Made by a program: the position numbers and the translations under genes. Positions 17,571-25,158 of a DNA stretch of 64,000 bases are shown here, in pieces. The stretch's first letter is position 1. Each line of letters starts with the position of its first letter. A model generated the notes under the pieces. It had not been told where the DNA came from. It worked only from the letters and a program-made list of their open reading frames with translations, and searched no databases. This DNA is from Adhaeribacter pallidiroseus (GTDB lineage Bacteria; Bacteroidota; Bacteroidia; Cytophagales; Hymenobacteraceae), in assembly GCF_003340495.1 (NCBI RefSeq), contig NZ_QASA01000001.1, positions 4,836,001 to 4,900,000 on the forward strand. Direction: 5' to 3'.

Positions 17571-18626
17571 TTAAAAAACCGGGCCTTCCTGTGGAGTAAT
17601 GGACGGTTGCGCGGTTTCGATTACCGGCCATTTACGCTTCCAGCTAATTTTGTCGAGCAACATTACCCTGCCGGTTCCCGGACTATCTTTCCGGAAACCA
17701 TGATAGAGCATCCAGGTTTGGCCGGCTTTGTCTTGGATCAGGTCGCCGTTGTGCCCGGGGCCGACAAAGCCCGCAGGGCCCGTATTTTTACTTAGTAATG
17801 GGGTACCGCCATTGTCGAGTAAAGGTTTGCCGTCTTTATCCAGGTAAGGGCCTTTAAACTTTTTAGAACGGCCTACTTTTACTTCATACGTACTTTTTTC
17901 ACCTTCGCAGCAAGTACCGGTAGAACCCAGGTAGTAGTAGTATTTTCCTTTTTTGTGAATGTACGAACCTTCGTAAGCTGTGCCAGCTAACCTAAATTTT
18001 TCGCCTTTTAGCTGCATACCGTTTTCGGAAAGTTCTACGCCATAAATACCATGAAAGCTGCCCCAGATTAAATACGGAACGCCTTTATCCTCGAAGAAGA
18101 AAGCATCAATCGAATTATCTACGCCAATTTCTTTGCTTAAAAACAGCTTGCCATGGTCGGTAAAAGGGCCTTCGGGTTTATCGGATGTAGCTACGCCAAT
18201 ACCCGGGTTTGGGTCGCCCCAGGTAGAAAAAGAATAATAGAGAAAGTATTTACCTTTATAGAAAACCGCATCAGGAGCCCAAATGCCGCCATCTTGCTTC
18301 CAGTCGGGTTTTTTACTTAGCGCGTCGCCTACTTTTTCCCAGTTTACCAGATCTTTCGAGCGCAGAATGGGCGTAACAAACGGTCCGCCGAAATTATCCT
18401 TTGCCCAATTAACTTGAGTAGAATAACTGTAAAAATAACCATCGGGCGCCTGTACCAGGTTCGGGTCCGGGAAATCGTGATTGAACACCGGGTTTTGGTA
18501 AGTTAGTTTTTGCTGGTCGTTAAGGGTTGTACCGGATTGCGCATCAGCTATTTCGGGCTTTGCCAAAAAGCTAAAAACCAGAACAAGCTGTAAAATCAGA
18601 AACTTAGAAGCGGAAGAATGCTGCAT
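17571..18626 (-). CDS. secreted GH43 arabinanase/arabinosidase-like glycoside hydrolase
   Basis: A 351-residue five-bladed beta-propeller glycosidase with a signal peptide (cleavage near IADAQ). Catalytic carboxylates can be placed: the base Asp in DFPDPNLVQ, the pKa-tuning Asp in SIDAFFFEDKG and the general acid Glu in AYEGSYIHKKGKYY. The blade motif IWAPDAVFYKGKYFLYYS is typical of GH43. Sequence style is closest to exo-acting arabinan or arabinofuranosyl hydrolases, so it likely releases arabinose from arabinan or arabinogalactan side chains. It follows the small lipoprotein gene (65-base gap) and the second GH43 gene in the same direction. The substrate is inferred. Confidence 0.88.
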   Translation of the reverse strand: MQHSSASKFLILQLVLVFSFLAKPEIADAQSGTTLNDQQKLTYQNPVFNHDFPDPNLVQAPDGYFYSYSTQVNWAKDNFGGPFVTPILRSKDLVNWEKVGDALSKKPDWKQDGGIWAPDAVFYKGKYFLYYSFSTWGDPNPGIGVATSDKPEGPFTDHGKLFLSKEIGVDNSIDAFFFEDKGVPYLIWGSFHGIYGVELSENGMQLKGEKFRLAGTAYEGSYIHKKGKYYYYLGSTGTCCEGEKSTYEVKVGRSKKFKGPYLDKDGKPLLDNGGTPLLSKNTGPAGFVGPGHNGDLIQDKAGQTWMLYHGFRKDSPGTGRVMLLDKISWKRKWPVIETAQPSITPQEGPVF

Positions 18627-18691
18627 CGGATTAAGAATTTTTAAAATTTTTGTTTTGCCAATATGTTAAAGTAGCTGCTGTATATGTGTGA

Positions 18692-19147
18692 CTATCTACC
18701 ATCATATTTAAAAACAAACTCATTGATAACTTTATCAAACTCGTTTTTTCTTTGTTCAGGTATGTTCTGGTAACCTATCCAATACGATCCCTTTACTTCT
18801 TCTTTTCTCCAATAGCCATTTGCTTCTTTGCCTGAATTCGAATTGATTTCATCCCTTTTTGGCCCACCAATTAAAAACTTTCCAGATTTTGCAATTTCTT
18901 CGTAGTTCCAACCAAAGTCTTCCATAGAAAAGTAAAACAACCCACCGTTTTCATATATAAATTGATATGACCTACCATGCGCTTCTAATAAAAGTTGCTC
19001 TAAGTACCCATCGGGTGGATTCAATTTGTAAGTGACACGTTTATTATCCTTTGTTAAGTAGCCTTTTTGTTTAATAATGTAAGACTGGCAAGAGGTAAAT
19101 GAAATAACTATGATCAAACTCATATAAGCTACTAAAACCCTTTTCAT
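18692..19147 (-). CDS. small lipoprotein of unknown function
   Basis: A 151-residue lipoprotein with signal MKRVLVAYMSLIIVISFTSC. The mature part is Lys/Tyr/Gly-rich with NPPDGYLEQLLLEAHGRSY and SMEDFGWNYEEIAKSGKF; I do not recognise the family. It is visibly more A/T-rich than the two GH43 genes that flank it (gaps of 31 and 65 bases). It has no glycan-related motif, so it may be a late arrival between them rather than part of the saccharide pathway. Confidence 0.75.
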   Translation of the reverse strand: MKRVLVAYMSLIIVISFTSCQSYIIKQKGYLTKDNKRVTYKLNPPDGYLEQLLLEAHGRSYQFIYENGGLFYFSMEDFGWNYEEIAKSGKFLIGGPKRDEINSNSGKEANGYWRKEEVKGSYWIGYQNIPEQRKNEFDKVINEFVFKYDGR

Positions 19148-19178
19148 TAATCCTTAAGGAACATCATTATTATATTTA

Positions 19179-20201
19179 CTACTCACCCGAAGGTTTTACA
19201 ATAGCGGTTTCAATGGCTAAAGGTTTCCCGAAATCCGGGGTGCCATTGGGGTTCCAGGTAAATTTCTGAATGCGGGTGCTACGGCCACTGCATTCGCCGT
19301 TGGCTTCGGATTTGGCATGGTACACAATCCAATCTTCTTGGCCGTCCGGCGATTTGGTAAAACTGTTATGCCCCGGGCCGTACACGTTGTTTTCTTTAGA
19401 AGCTTTAAAAACTGGATTAGGTGATTTTTGCCAAGAGGCGGGGTGGAGTATATCGCTTTTGGCCGAAGCCGTAAGCATGCCCAAAGCGTAGTTATCATCC
19501 CAGCAAGCACTGGCCGAGTAGATGATGTGCAACGTACCTTTCTTCCCTTCCAAAAATTGGGGTCCCTCCAGGATTTCGCGGTCTTTAAACTTTTCCCAGT
19601 CATAAGTTGGCTTGGCAATTTCTACCTGCTTTTCGCTGATGGTCCAGGGGTTTTTCATTTCCGCGATAAACAAGCGGCTTTGCGGACCAACGTACGCCGA
19701 ATACACAAAATAACGTTTCTTCTGGTGCTCAAATACCGACCCATCCAGCCCGGAATAATTGGTGTTTACTTTACCTTTATCCACCCAGTTACCGGTTAAC
19801 GGGTCTTGGCTGGCGTTCTCTAACACAAACACGTAGCGGGTTTTATCGCCGGGGTTGGCTTTGTCGGTGGCGGTGTAGTAGATGTACCATTTGCCGTCCA
19901 GAAAGTGAATTTCGGGGGCCCAGATATCTTTGCTGTTTGGGCCGGAAGCGGGGGGCGTCCAAACCACTTGAGGTTTGGCTTGTTTAATGCCGCTTAAAGT
20001 TTTTGATTTATAAATGGCTAGTTTGTTACCGCTCGTCGACATAAAGTAATAATTGCCGTCGGTATGCCGGTAAGCCCAGGGGTCCGGGCCGTTGGGCACC
20101 AGCGGGTTGGTAAAGGTTTTATCCTGCGCCTGCGCGGTTAGCATGCTCCAAAATATCACCAGCAAGAAGAAAGAAAATCCTGTTTTTTTAAATTTTTTCA
20201 T
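19179..20201 (-). CDS. secreted GH43 family glycoside hydrolase
   Basis: A 340-residue beta-propeller glycosidase with a signal peptide (MKKFKKTGFSFFLLVIFWSM, cleavage after AQAQ). Catalytic residues: Asp in NGPDPWAYRHTDGNYYF (base), Asp in GLDGSVFEHQKKRYF and Glu in ILEGPQFLEGKKG (acid). KDIWAPEIHFLDGKWYIYYT is the usual second-blade motif. It resembles the GH43 group annotated as alpha-N-arabinofuranosidases and differs clearly from the 17571-18626 protein, so the two probably act on different linkages. It is the first gene of the GH43-lipoprotein-GH43 run, after a 311-base gap. Confidence 0.88.
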   Translation of the reverse strand: MKKFKKTGFSFFLLVIFWSMLTAQAQDKTFTNPLVPNGPDPWAYRHTDGNYYFMSTSGNKLAIYKSKTLSGIKQAKPQVVWTPPASGPNSKDIWAPEIHFLDGKWYIYYTATDKANPGDKTRYVFVLENASQDPLTGNWVDKGKVNTNYSGLDGSVFEHQKKRYFVYSAYVGPQSRLFIAEMKNPWTISEKQVEIAKPTYDWEKFKDREILEGPQFLEGKKGTLHIIYSASACWDDNYALGMLTASAKSDILHPASWQKSPNPVFKASKENNVYGPGHNSFTKSPDGQEDWIVYHAKSEANGECSGRSTRIQKFTWNPNGTPDFGKPLAIETAIVKPSGE

Positions 20202-20512
20202 TTTGGAACGCTACAAACCTTCTGATAGCCGCTGTTTACGACTGGTTGTCGCAGTAAAAACGCGTTAGTCTAATGCAAATAACAGCCGTTTTTACAACAG
20301 GCATTAAGTTTATTCATTTTAGGAAAGGCTACCAAATCTTCCATTCGATTTCCGGTTAACTTTTGCAAAAGAATCTATTAACTCAGAACTGAATTTTTAA
20401 AAAACTACTTCAGCCAAAATTTTTACCTGGCCGAAAAGAAGAAACCCGGCAGCTAGCAACCACCGGATTTAACCCACTTTATGAAGCAATGAAAAATATT
20501 TTGATCAGCGGT
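20202..20512. other. intergenic region between PmoA-like and GH43 genes
   Basis: A 311-base stretch upstream of the GH43 gene (minus strand). I see no coding frame, clear hairpin or operator in it. Confidence 0.4.
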
Positions 20513-21604
20513 TTACAGCTTGCTGTTTTTACCGGCAAACTTCTGGTATTCGGCGTTTACCTGGTCGTCGGTTAAACTGCTGCCGGAGTGCACAATCAGG
20601 CGGTGCCGGAACGTTACGGATTTACCGGGAGCCAGTTTAAAGTTTAATTCTTCTTTGCCATCGCTCAGGGCTTTTTGACCCAGCGGGTTAGCCGCAAATA
20701 AACCGTATCCGCGCGCGTGCCAGTAAGTAGGGTAACCCACGTTCTGCGGATTATCGAGCATTACCAGCGAAATTGGTTCGGCTTTAATGGTACCGGTTAA
20801 GTTTACCCATTTGCCGCGGGTTCCCCAAACGGCATCGCCTTCTTTGCCTTCGGAACTCCGATATTTACCGGTAACGCCTTCGTTATTTAATTTAGCAACC
20901 GGGGTAGCTTTGCCACTAGCATCGGTAAATACTTCGGGCTTATCCGAAGGGTGTTCCAGTTCCCGGGCCAGCCGGAGGCCAATAACGCCTTCTTTGTTGT
21001 CTTTAAAGACTACTTCTTCTTTTAAGGCAGTGAGGGTGGTAATCCGGTCGATGTAGCGGTTGTCGCCGGAGCCACTAAAAACAAAGCGGGTGTCTTCGCG
21101 AAGTAAGTTGGTACCGTCGGGTTTTTGCCAATCCATGGTAACGGCAAGTTCGGCCTGGTTATCGCCGTTCGTCATTTTTAAAATTTTATTGTGTTTAATG
21201 GTTCCGTAGCCGCTTTTCTTGCTGGCTTCAATGGCCGTAGAGTTATTCCAGAAATCGAGGCCATTTACATCGCCGTAGTTAAACCATAAACCCACGTGGT
21301 GCGGATGATCGACGCGTTCGCCCGGCCGCGGATCGTAAGGCCAGCCCCGGGTGATGAGGGTACCTTTACTGGTGCGAATGGGATATAAAACCGGTTTCAT
21401 TAAATCGTTGGGGTAGAAGTACGAAGTAAAGGGCTGGCCATCTACCAATACATCTACCCGCTTGTTTTTGGCATCGGCTACCAGCGTAAATTTTTGAGTT
21501 TTCGTTTGAACCGGACTTGGTTTTTTTAAAATAAATCCGGCGCTGATTAGTAAGGTTGTCACCAGCAAAGCTGTTACCCAGAAAATGTGTTTATGCCTTT
21601 TCAT
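20513..21604 (-). CDS. PmoA/DUF6807 family secreted protein
   Basis: A 363-residue protein with one N-terminal hydrophobic segment (about residues 9-26) acting as signal anchor or signal peptide. It shows the family pattern YFYPNDLMKPVLYPIRTSKG, RGWPYDPRPGERVDHPHHVG and LWFNYGDVNGLDFW, with clustered His residues that may bind metal or substrate. The C terminus has SVTFRHRLIVHSG. The family is named for similarity to methane mono-oxygenase PmoA, but in Bacteroidota and Planctomycetota it occurs in sugar-degradation clusters and its activity is not settled. Context, next to the Gfo/Idh-DUF1080-TIM-barrel trio, suggests a periplasmic role in the same glycan pathway. Confidence 0.82.
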   Translation of the reverse strand: MKRHKHIFWVTALLVTTLLISAGFILKKPSPVQTKTQKFTLVADAKNKRVDVLVDGQPFTSYFYPNDLMKPVLYPIRTSKGTLITRGWPYDPRPGERVDHPHHVGLWFNYGDVNGLDFWNNSTAIEASKKSGYGTIKHNKILKMTNGDNQAELAVTMDWQKPDGTNLLREDTRFVFSGSGDNRYIDRITTLTALKEEVVFKDNKEGVIGLRLARELEHPSDKPEVFTDASGKATPVAKLNNEGVTGKYRSSEGKEGDAVWGTRGKWVNLTGTIKAEPISLVMLDNPQNVGYPTYWHARGYGLFAANPLGQKALSDGKEELNFKLAPGKSVTFRHRLIVHSGSSLTDDQVNAEYQKFAGKNSKL

Positions 21605-21633
21605 AGTTATTCCAATAGACTGTTATATTCCTG

Positions 21634-21689
21634 GTCATTCAGGAGGAACCTATTTAGCTACGTAGCCGAATAGGTTCCTCCTGAATGAC
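21634..21689. repeat. 56-base palindromic intergenic element
   Basis: Perfect 21-base arms (21634-21654, starting GTCATTCAGGAGG, and 21669-21689) enclose a shorter palindrome GCTACGTAGC at 21657-21666. The whole can form one long hairpin or cruciform with a two-base internal mismatch. It lacks a T-run, so it is unlikely to be a simple terminator and looks like a dispersed REP/MITE-type repeat. Confidence 0.8.
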
Positions 21690-21753
21690 GAAAAATTTTA
21701 AAAAATTTTAAATTTTTGATGCAAGTGACGTAGCGTGCGGCTGCACTTGAAGT

Positions 21754-21797
21754 AAAGAGGGGTGATAAACTTGCGTGTTATCACCCCCCTTTCTTTT
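21754..21797. terminator. terminator after the Gfo/Idh gene
   Basis: AAAGAGGGGTGATAA, a 9-base loop and TTATCACCCCCCTTT form a 15-bp stem with one mismatch, just downstream of the Gfo/Idh stop (minus strand). A weaker CAAGTG/CACTTG stem lies beside it at about 21721-21750. Confidence 0.65.
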
Positions 21798-21818
21798 CAT
21801 GGATGTACTAAGCAAAAA

Positions 21819-23159
21819 CTAGCTAACTATTAAATCCTGCTTGGTATCGTCGAAGGTAATTTTTTTGCCGGTAGTTAAAGCCGCGTAGGTCATTTGGTTG
21901 GCTACGGAGTGGTTGTAACCAGCTCTTACGGAAGCATTCGGCGTTTTGCGACTCCGTACGCATTCCATCCAGTTGCGCATGTGCAAGGAGGTCATCGGGT
22001 CGCCGCCGGTGTTGGCAGCGGTTTCCATTTTGGTAGCGTTAGGCAAAGTAAACTCTTGCAGCAAGTTGGCTTTCAGGCCCATTTCGTCGGCCATTTTCTG
22101 GGTTAAACCGCCTTCCGAAGTTATTTTGTTGGTGTCCAGGTTCATCATACCGCCGTTGGAGTAATACAACTCTTTGGTACCGCCCGCGCCGTTGTGGAAC
22201 CGCGATGAGAATACAACCTGAAAGCCTTTGCTCATGTCGTCTTTCGGACCGTAATCAAACACGGCCGTCATGGTGTCGGCGTTTTTACGACCGTCTTTCC
22301 ACATGTAGACTCCGCCGTTGGCCGAAACGCTGCGCGGATGCTCCAGACCGGTAAACCAATGCACGGTATCAATCTGGTGCGACATCCATTGGCCCGGTAT
22401 ACCGGTGGAGTATGGATAAAACAAGCGGAATTCTAAATATTTACGCGGGTCCCAAGCTTCTTTGGGCCGGTTCATTAAAAAGCGATCCCAGTCGGTATCT
22501 TCTTTGCGGATTTCTTTGGTAAGCGGCACCCGCCAGCGGCCCGGTTGGTTTACGTTCCAGCACATTTCCACCATGGTAATATCGCCGAATTTACCCGACC
22601 GGATAAACTCATTGGCGGCAATATAATTCGGGGCACTGCGGCGCTGCGAACCAATCTGCACAATCCGATCAGATTCTTCTACCGCTTTTAAAATAGCCCG
22701 GGCATCGTCCATGCTTTCGGCCATGGGTTTTTCAATGTAGGCATCCCGGCCCGCTTTTACGGCTTCTACGCCCATTAAAGCATGCTGAAAATCAGCGGTA
22801 GAAATTATAACGGCATCAATATCTTTGTTTCCGTAGAGCTCATCGTTGTTCCGGTATTTTTTAATTTTCATGCCGGCTTTTTCTTTAATATAGGCTTCTG
22901 CTTCGTCGCGGCGGCGGTTCCAAATGTCGGATACCCCCACAAAAGCAAAATTCAACTCTTTCTGGTGGTCCAAGAAAGAAGGCACCAGGGAGCTTTTAAA
23001 CCGATTGGAGAAACCAATGATGCCCACATTCACGCGATCGTTGGCGCCTAGAATGCGGCCGTAGCTTTTCGCGCTTATACCCATGGCGGCTACCCCAATA
23101 GTGCCTAAAGTAGCTTTTTTGATAAATTCTCTCCGGGAGTTTTCTTTAGAATTTTCCAT
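21819..23159 (-). CDS. Tat-exported Gfo/Idh/MocA oxidoreductase
   Basis: A 446-residue NAD(P)-dependent sugar dehydrogenase with a twin-arginine leader (SRREFIKKATLGTIGVAAMG), so it is probably folded with cofactor and exported to the periplasm. The Rossmann start RVNVGIIGFSNRF is followed by the catalytic EKPMAES and the C-terminal segment with GIPGQWMSHQIDTVHWFTG. Proteins of this group oxidise a hydroxyl (C3 in characterised cases) of a glycoside. The gene follows DUF1080 (39-base gap) and the TIM-barrel gene in one operon, fitting an oxidise-then-eliminate route of glycoside cleavage. The first residues are MENSKENSRREF; no earlier start is needed. Confidence 0.9.
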   Translation of the reverse strand: MENSKENSRREFIKKATLGTIGVAAMGISAKSYGRILGANDRVNVGIIGFSNRFKSSLVPSFLDHQKELNFAFVGVSDIWNRRRDEAEAYIKEKAGMKIKKYRNNDELYGNKDIDAVIISTADFQHALMGVEAVKAGRDAYIEKPMAESMDDARAILKAVEESDRIVQIGSQRRSAPNYIAANEFIRSGKFGDITMVEMCWNVNQPGRWRVPLTKEIRKEDTDWDRFLMNRPKEAWDPRKYLEFRLFYPYSTGIPGQWMSHQIDTVHWFTGLEHPRSVSANGGVYMWKDGRKNADTMTAVFDYGPKDDMSKGFQVVFSSRFHNGAGGTKELYYSNGGMMNLDTNKITSEGGLTQKMADEMGLKANLLQEFTLPNATKMETAANTGGDPMTSLHMRNWMECVRSRKTPNASVRAGYNHSVANQMTYAALTTGKKITFDDTKQDLIVS

Positions 23160-23198
23160 TATTAATTAAGTTTAAAAGCGTTGCTTGTTTGCTGCCAA

Positions 23199-23969
23199 TT
23201 AAATTTTTCTGATTTTAATGTTCCGGTAATACACGGTATTTCCGTGGTCCTGCAAGAGGATGTGCCCCGTGGCGGCCTCGCCAAAGTTGGGGTAGTTTTT
23301 ATATTTACTTTCGGCCACCAAGGCCCGGTATTCCGGACTGGCGCGGGTAAATTCTACTACTTTGGTGCCGTTCAGCCAATGTTCCACATGGTTGTTTTTC
23401 GATACAATACGCACCTGGTTCCACTCGCCAATGGGTTTAGCTTTTTTGTTTTTAGCCGGAATTAAGTCGTATAACGAGCTAATGGTGCGGTTGCCGTTTT
23501 TACCCATTTTAGCATCGGGGTGGCGATCGTCGTCGAGGATCTGATATTCCAGGCCAATAGCCGAGCCGGGATGCGGGGGTTCTTTTTCGGTAACAAAATA
23601 TTTTACGCCGCTGTTGGCGCCTTTGGTCAATTTAGCTTCGAGGGTTAATTCAAAGTTGCCGTATTCTGCTTGGGTTACAATATCGCCGCCGTTCTGCGAT
23701 TCTGCACCGTCGGCCGGCAGCACCATTAACTCGTTGTTTTTTACCTGCCAGCCTTGCGTCGGGAAAGTTTCGCGATGCGCGCCGCGCCAGCCGTTGGTAG
23801 TTTTACCATCGAAGAGTAACTGCCAGCCTTGCTTTTTTTCGGTGGCAGATAAGGTATTTACGGTGCCGGCAGTGGCTGCACTTTTACTTGCGCTTGGCTG
23901 GGCGAAACCAGTACCCCATAAGCTGAAAACAACTGAACCAGTAAGAATACATAATTTTAAATTTATCAT
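23199..23969 (-). CDS. DUF1080 protein (3-keto-disaccharide hydrolase family)
   Basis: A 256-residue secreted protein with a signal peptide ending GFAQ. It carries the DUF1080 concanavalin-like fold: WQLLFDGKTTNGWRGAHRE, QGWQVKNNELMVLPADGAES, YGNFELTLEAKLTKGANSGV, KYF and SAIGLEYQILDDDRHPD are all family hallmarks. Characterised relatives cleave 3-keto-glycosides, acting after a Gfo/Idh dehydrogenase has oxidised C3. The gene lies 26 bases after the TIM-barrel gene and 39 before the Gfo/Idh gene, so all three steps would be co-expressed. The enzyme role is from the family; the natural substrate is unknown. Confidence 0.9.
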   Translation of the reverse strand: MINLKLCILTGSVVFSLWGTGFAQPSASKSAATAGTVNTLSATEKKQGWQLLFDGKTTNGWRGAHRETFPTQGWQVKNNELMVLPADGAESQNGGDIVTQAEYGNFELTLEAKLTKGANSGVKYFVTEKEPPHPGSAIGLEYQILDDDRHPDAKMGKNGNRTISSLYDLIPAKNKKAKPIGEWNQVRIVSKNNHVEHWLNGTKVVEFTRASPEYRALVAESKYKNYPNFGEAATGHILLQDHGNTVYYRNIKIRKI

Positions 23970-23995
23970 AATTAGTTATACTATACTTCTGAAAA

Positions 23996-24922
23996 TCAGA
24001 TACTAAACTTTAAATTATTTTTTAAATAATCGCGCCCGATCTGGCCGCTTTCCAAAGGCGTACGGCCTTTTTCGGGTACGGCGTCCAGTTCCACAATGGC
24101 GTAACCGTTAAATTTAACTTCTTTTAAGGCGGCAAAAACCTGCGGCAGGTTTACTTTTCCTTGCCCTAGCTCCACGAACTGGTACGACCGGCTGGGATCC
24201 ATGGCGTTTTTATCGCGCACGTCTTTTATGTGCAAGGCTTTGAGTTGGCTTTTGTACTGCCGGATCGCTTTGGCCGGATCGCCCCCACCTTGCTGGTAAT
24301 GGCCAATATCCAACAATAAACGCACGTATTTGGGATCGGCGGTTTGCATAATCACGTCCACTTCCTCGGGCGTTTCGCCGAGCTGGTGCATGTGGTTGTG
24401 GTAAGTGGTTTGTACCCCTAAAGGTTGGGTACGCTTGCCTACTTCGGTGAGTAGTTTACCGTATTTTATTAAGTCTTCTTTGGCGGGAGTACCGGATTTG
24501 GGCCGCGAAGAATTAGTTACCTGAATGTATTTACCACCCAGGGCTTTCACGAACTTAGCGTGCGCTACGTGCCTGCTGATTTCGGCTTCGTCGTTACCGG
24601 TATTAATATTGGCGTTGCCGCTCGAAAGCATGGCTAATTCCAACTTTGCGTCGTCCAGAATCTTTTTAAGTATTTCTGGCTTTTGGCCGTACTCCTGGTA
24701 AGCATTGGCCCGCAACTGGATACCCGTAAAACCCAGCGACGAAATTTCTTTAATAGCTTGCAGATCGTTACCGCCCCAGGTAATGGCCGAGTAGCCTAGC
24801 TTGATGCCACTTTGGGCTAAAGCAGTTGCTAAAGCGTGGGACGAGAAAGCCGCCAATGGCAAAGCCGCAGCGGCAAGACCCATTTGCGTGAGAAAGTTTC
24901 GGCGGGATATTTCTTTAGACAT
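23996..24922 (-). CDS. Tat-exported sugar phosphate isomerase/epimerase-like TIM-barrel protein
   Basis: A 308-residue AP-endonuclease-2-type TIM barrel with a twin-arginine leader (SRRNFLTQMGLAAAALPLA). Metal-site residues are visible along the strands: Glu/His in TTYHNHMHQLGE, Asp/His in VRLLLDIGHYQQGG, His in LKALHIKD and Glu in GYAIVELDAVPE. Family members include xylose-isomerase-like enzymes and 3-keto-glycoside lyases. The first position in an operon with DUF1080 and a Gfo/Idh dehydrogenase supports a keto-sugar lyase or isomerase. It lies just downstream of the AACGTT-type site at 25069-25098. Confidence 0.88.
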   Translation of the reverse strand: MSKEISRRNFLTQMGLAAAALPLAAFSSHALATALAQSGIKLGYSAITWGGNDLQAIKEISSLGFTGIQLRANAYQEYGQKPEILKKILDDAKLELAMLSSGNANINTGNDEAEISRHVAHAKFVKALGGKYIQVTNSSRPKSGTPAKEDLIKYGKLLTEVGKRTQPLGVQTTYHNHMHQLGETPEEVDVIMQTADPKYVRLLLDIGHYQQGGGDPAKAIRQYKSQLKALHIKDVRDKNAMDPSRSYQFVELGQGKVNLPQVFAALKEVKFNGYAIVELDAVPEKGRTPLESGQIGRDYLKNNLKFSI

Positions 24923-25068
24923 TATTTTGAATTTTACTTCTGGTATTTATTTAAAACAAACCGGTAAAATACAGCGCAAACCAGTTTTAATGAGTAAAAC
25001 GAGTTTTTCAGCTCCATAAATTTATATTTATTTACCGTTCTATCATAGTAAAAAACCAAGATATTTTC

Positions 25069-25098
25069 CGGTAACGTTATCGTGAACGTTCTCAAACG
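25069..25098. promoter_or_regulatory. candidate LacI-type operator ahead of the TIM-barrel/DUF1080/Gfo operon
   Basis: Two AACGTT cores lie 12 bases apart (25073-25078 and 25085-25090). The second is inside the palindrome GAACGTTC and is followed by CTC, as in the palindrome upstream of susC (AACGTTCTC shared). It is about 150 bases before the start of the operon. Confidence 0.4.
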
Positions 25099-25100
25099 AA

Positions 25101-25140
25101 AAATACCGTTGCTTAAAAAGATTAAACAACGGTATTTTTT
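25101..25140 (-). terminator. terminator of the susC-susD operon
   Basis: AAATACCGTTG (25101-25111) pairs perfectly with CAACGGTATTT (25127-25137). On the minus strand the stem is followed by TTTTT. It lies 20 bases after the susD stop. Confidence 0.85.
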
Positions 25141-25158
25141 AAATTTTTTATCATAAAC

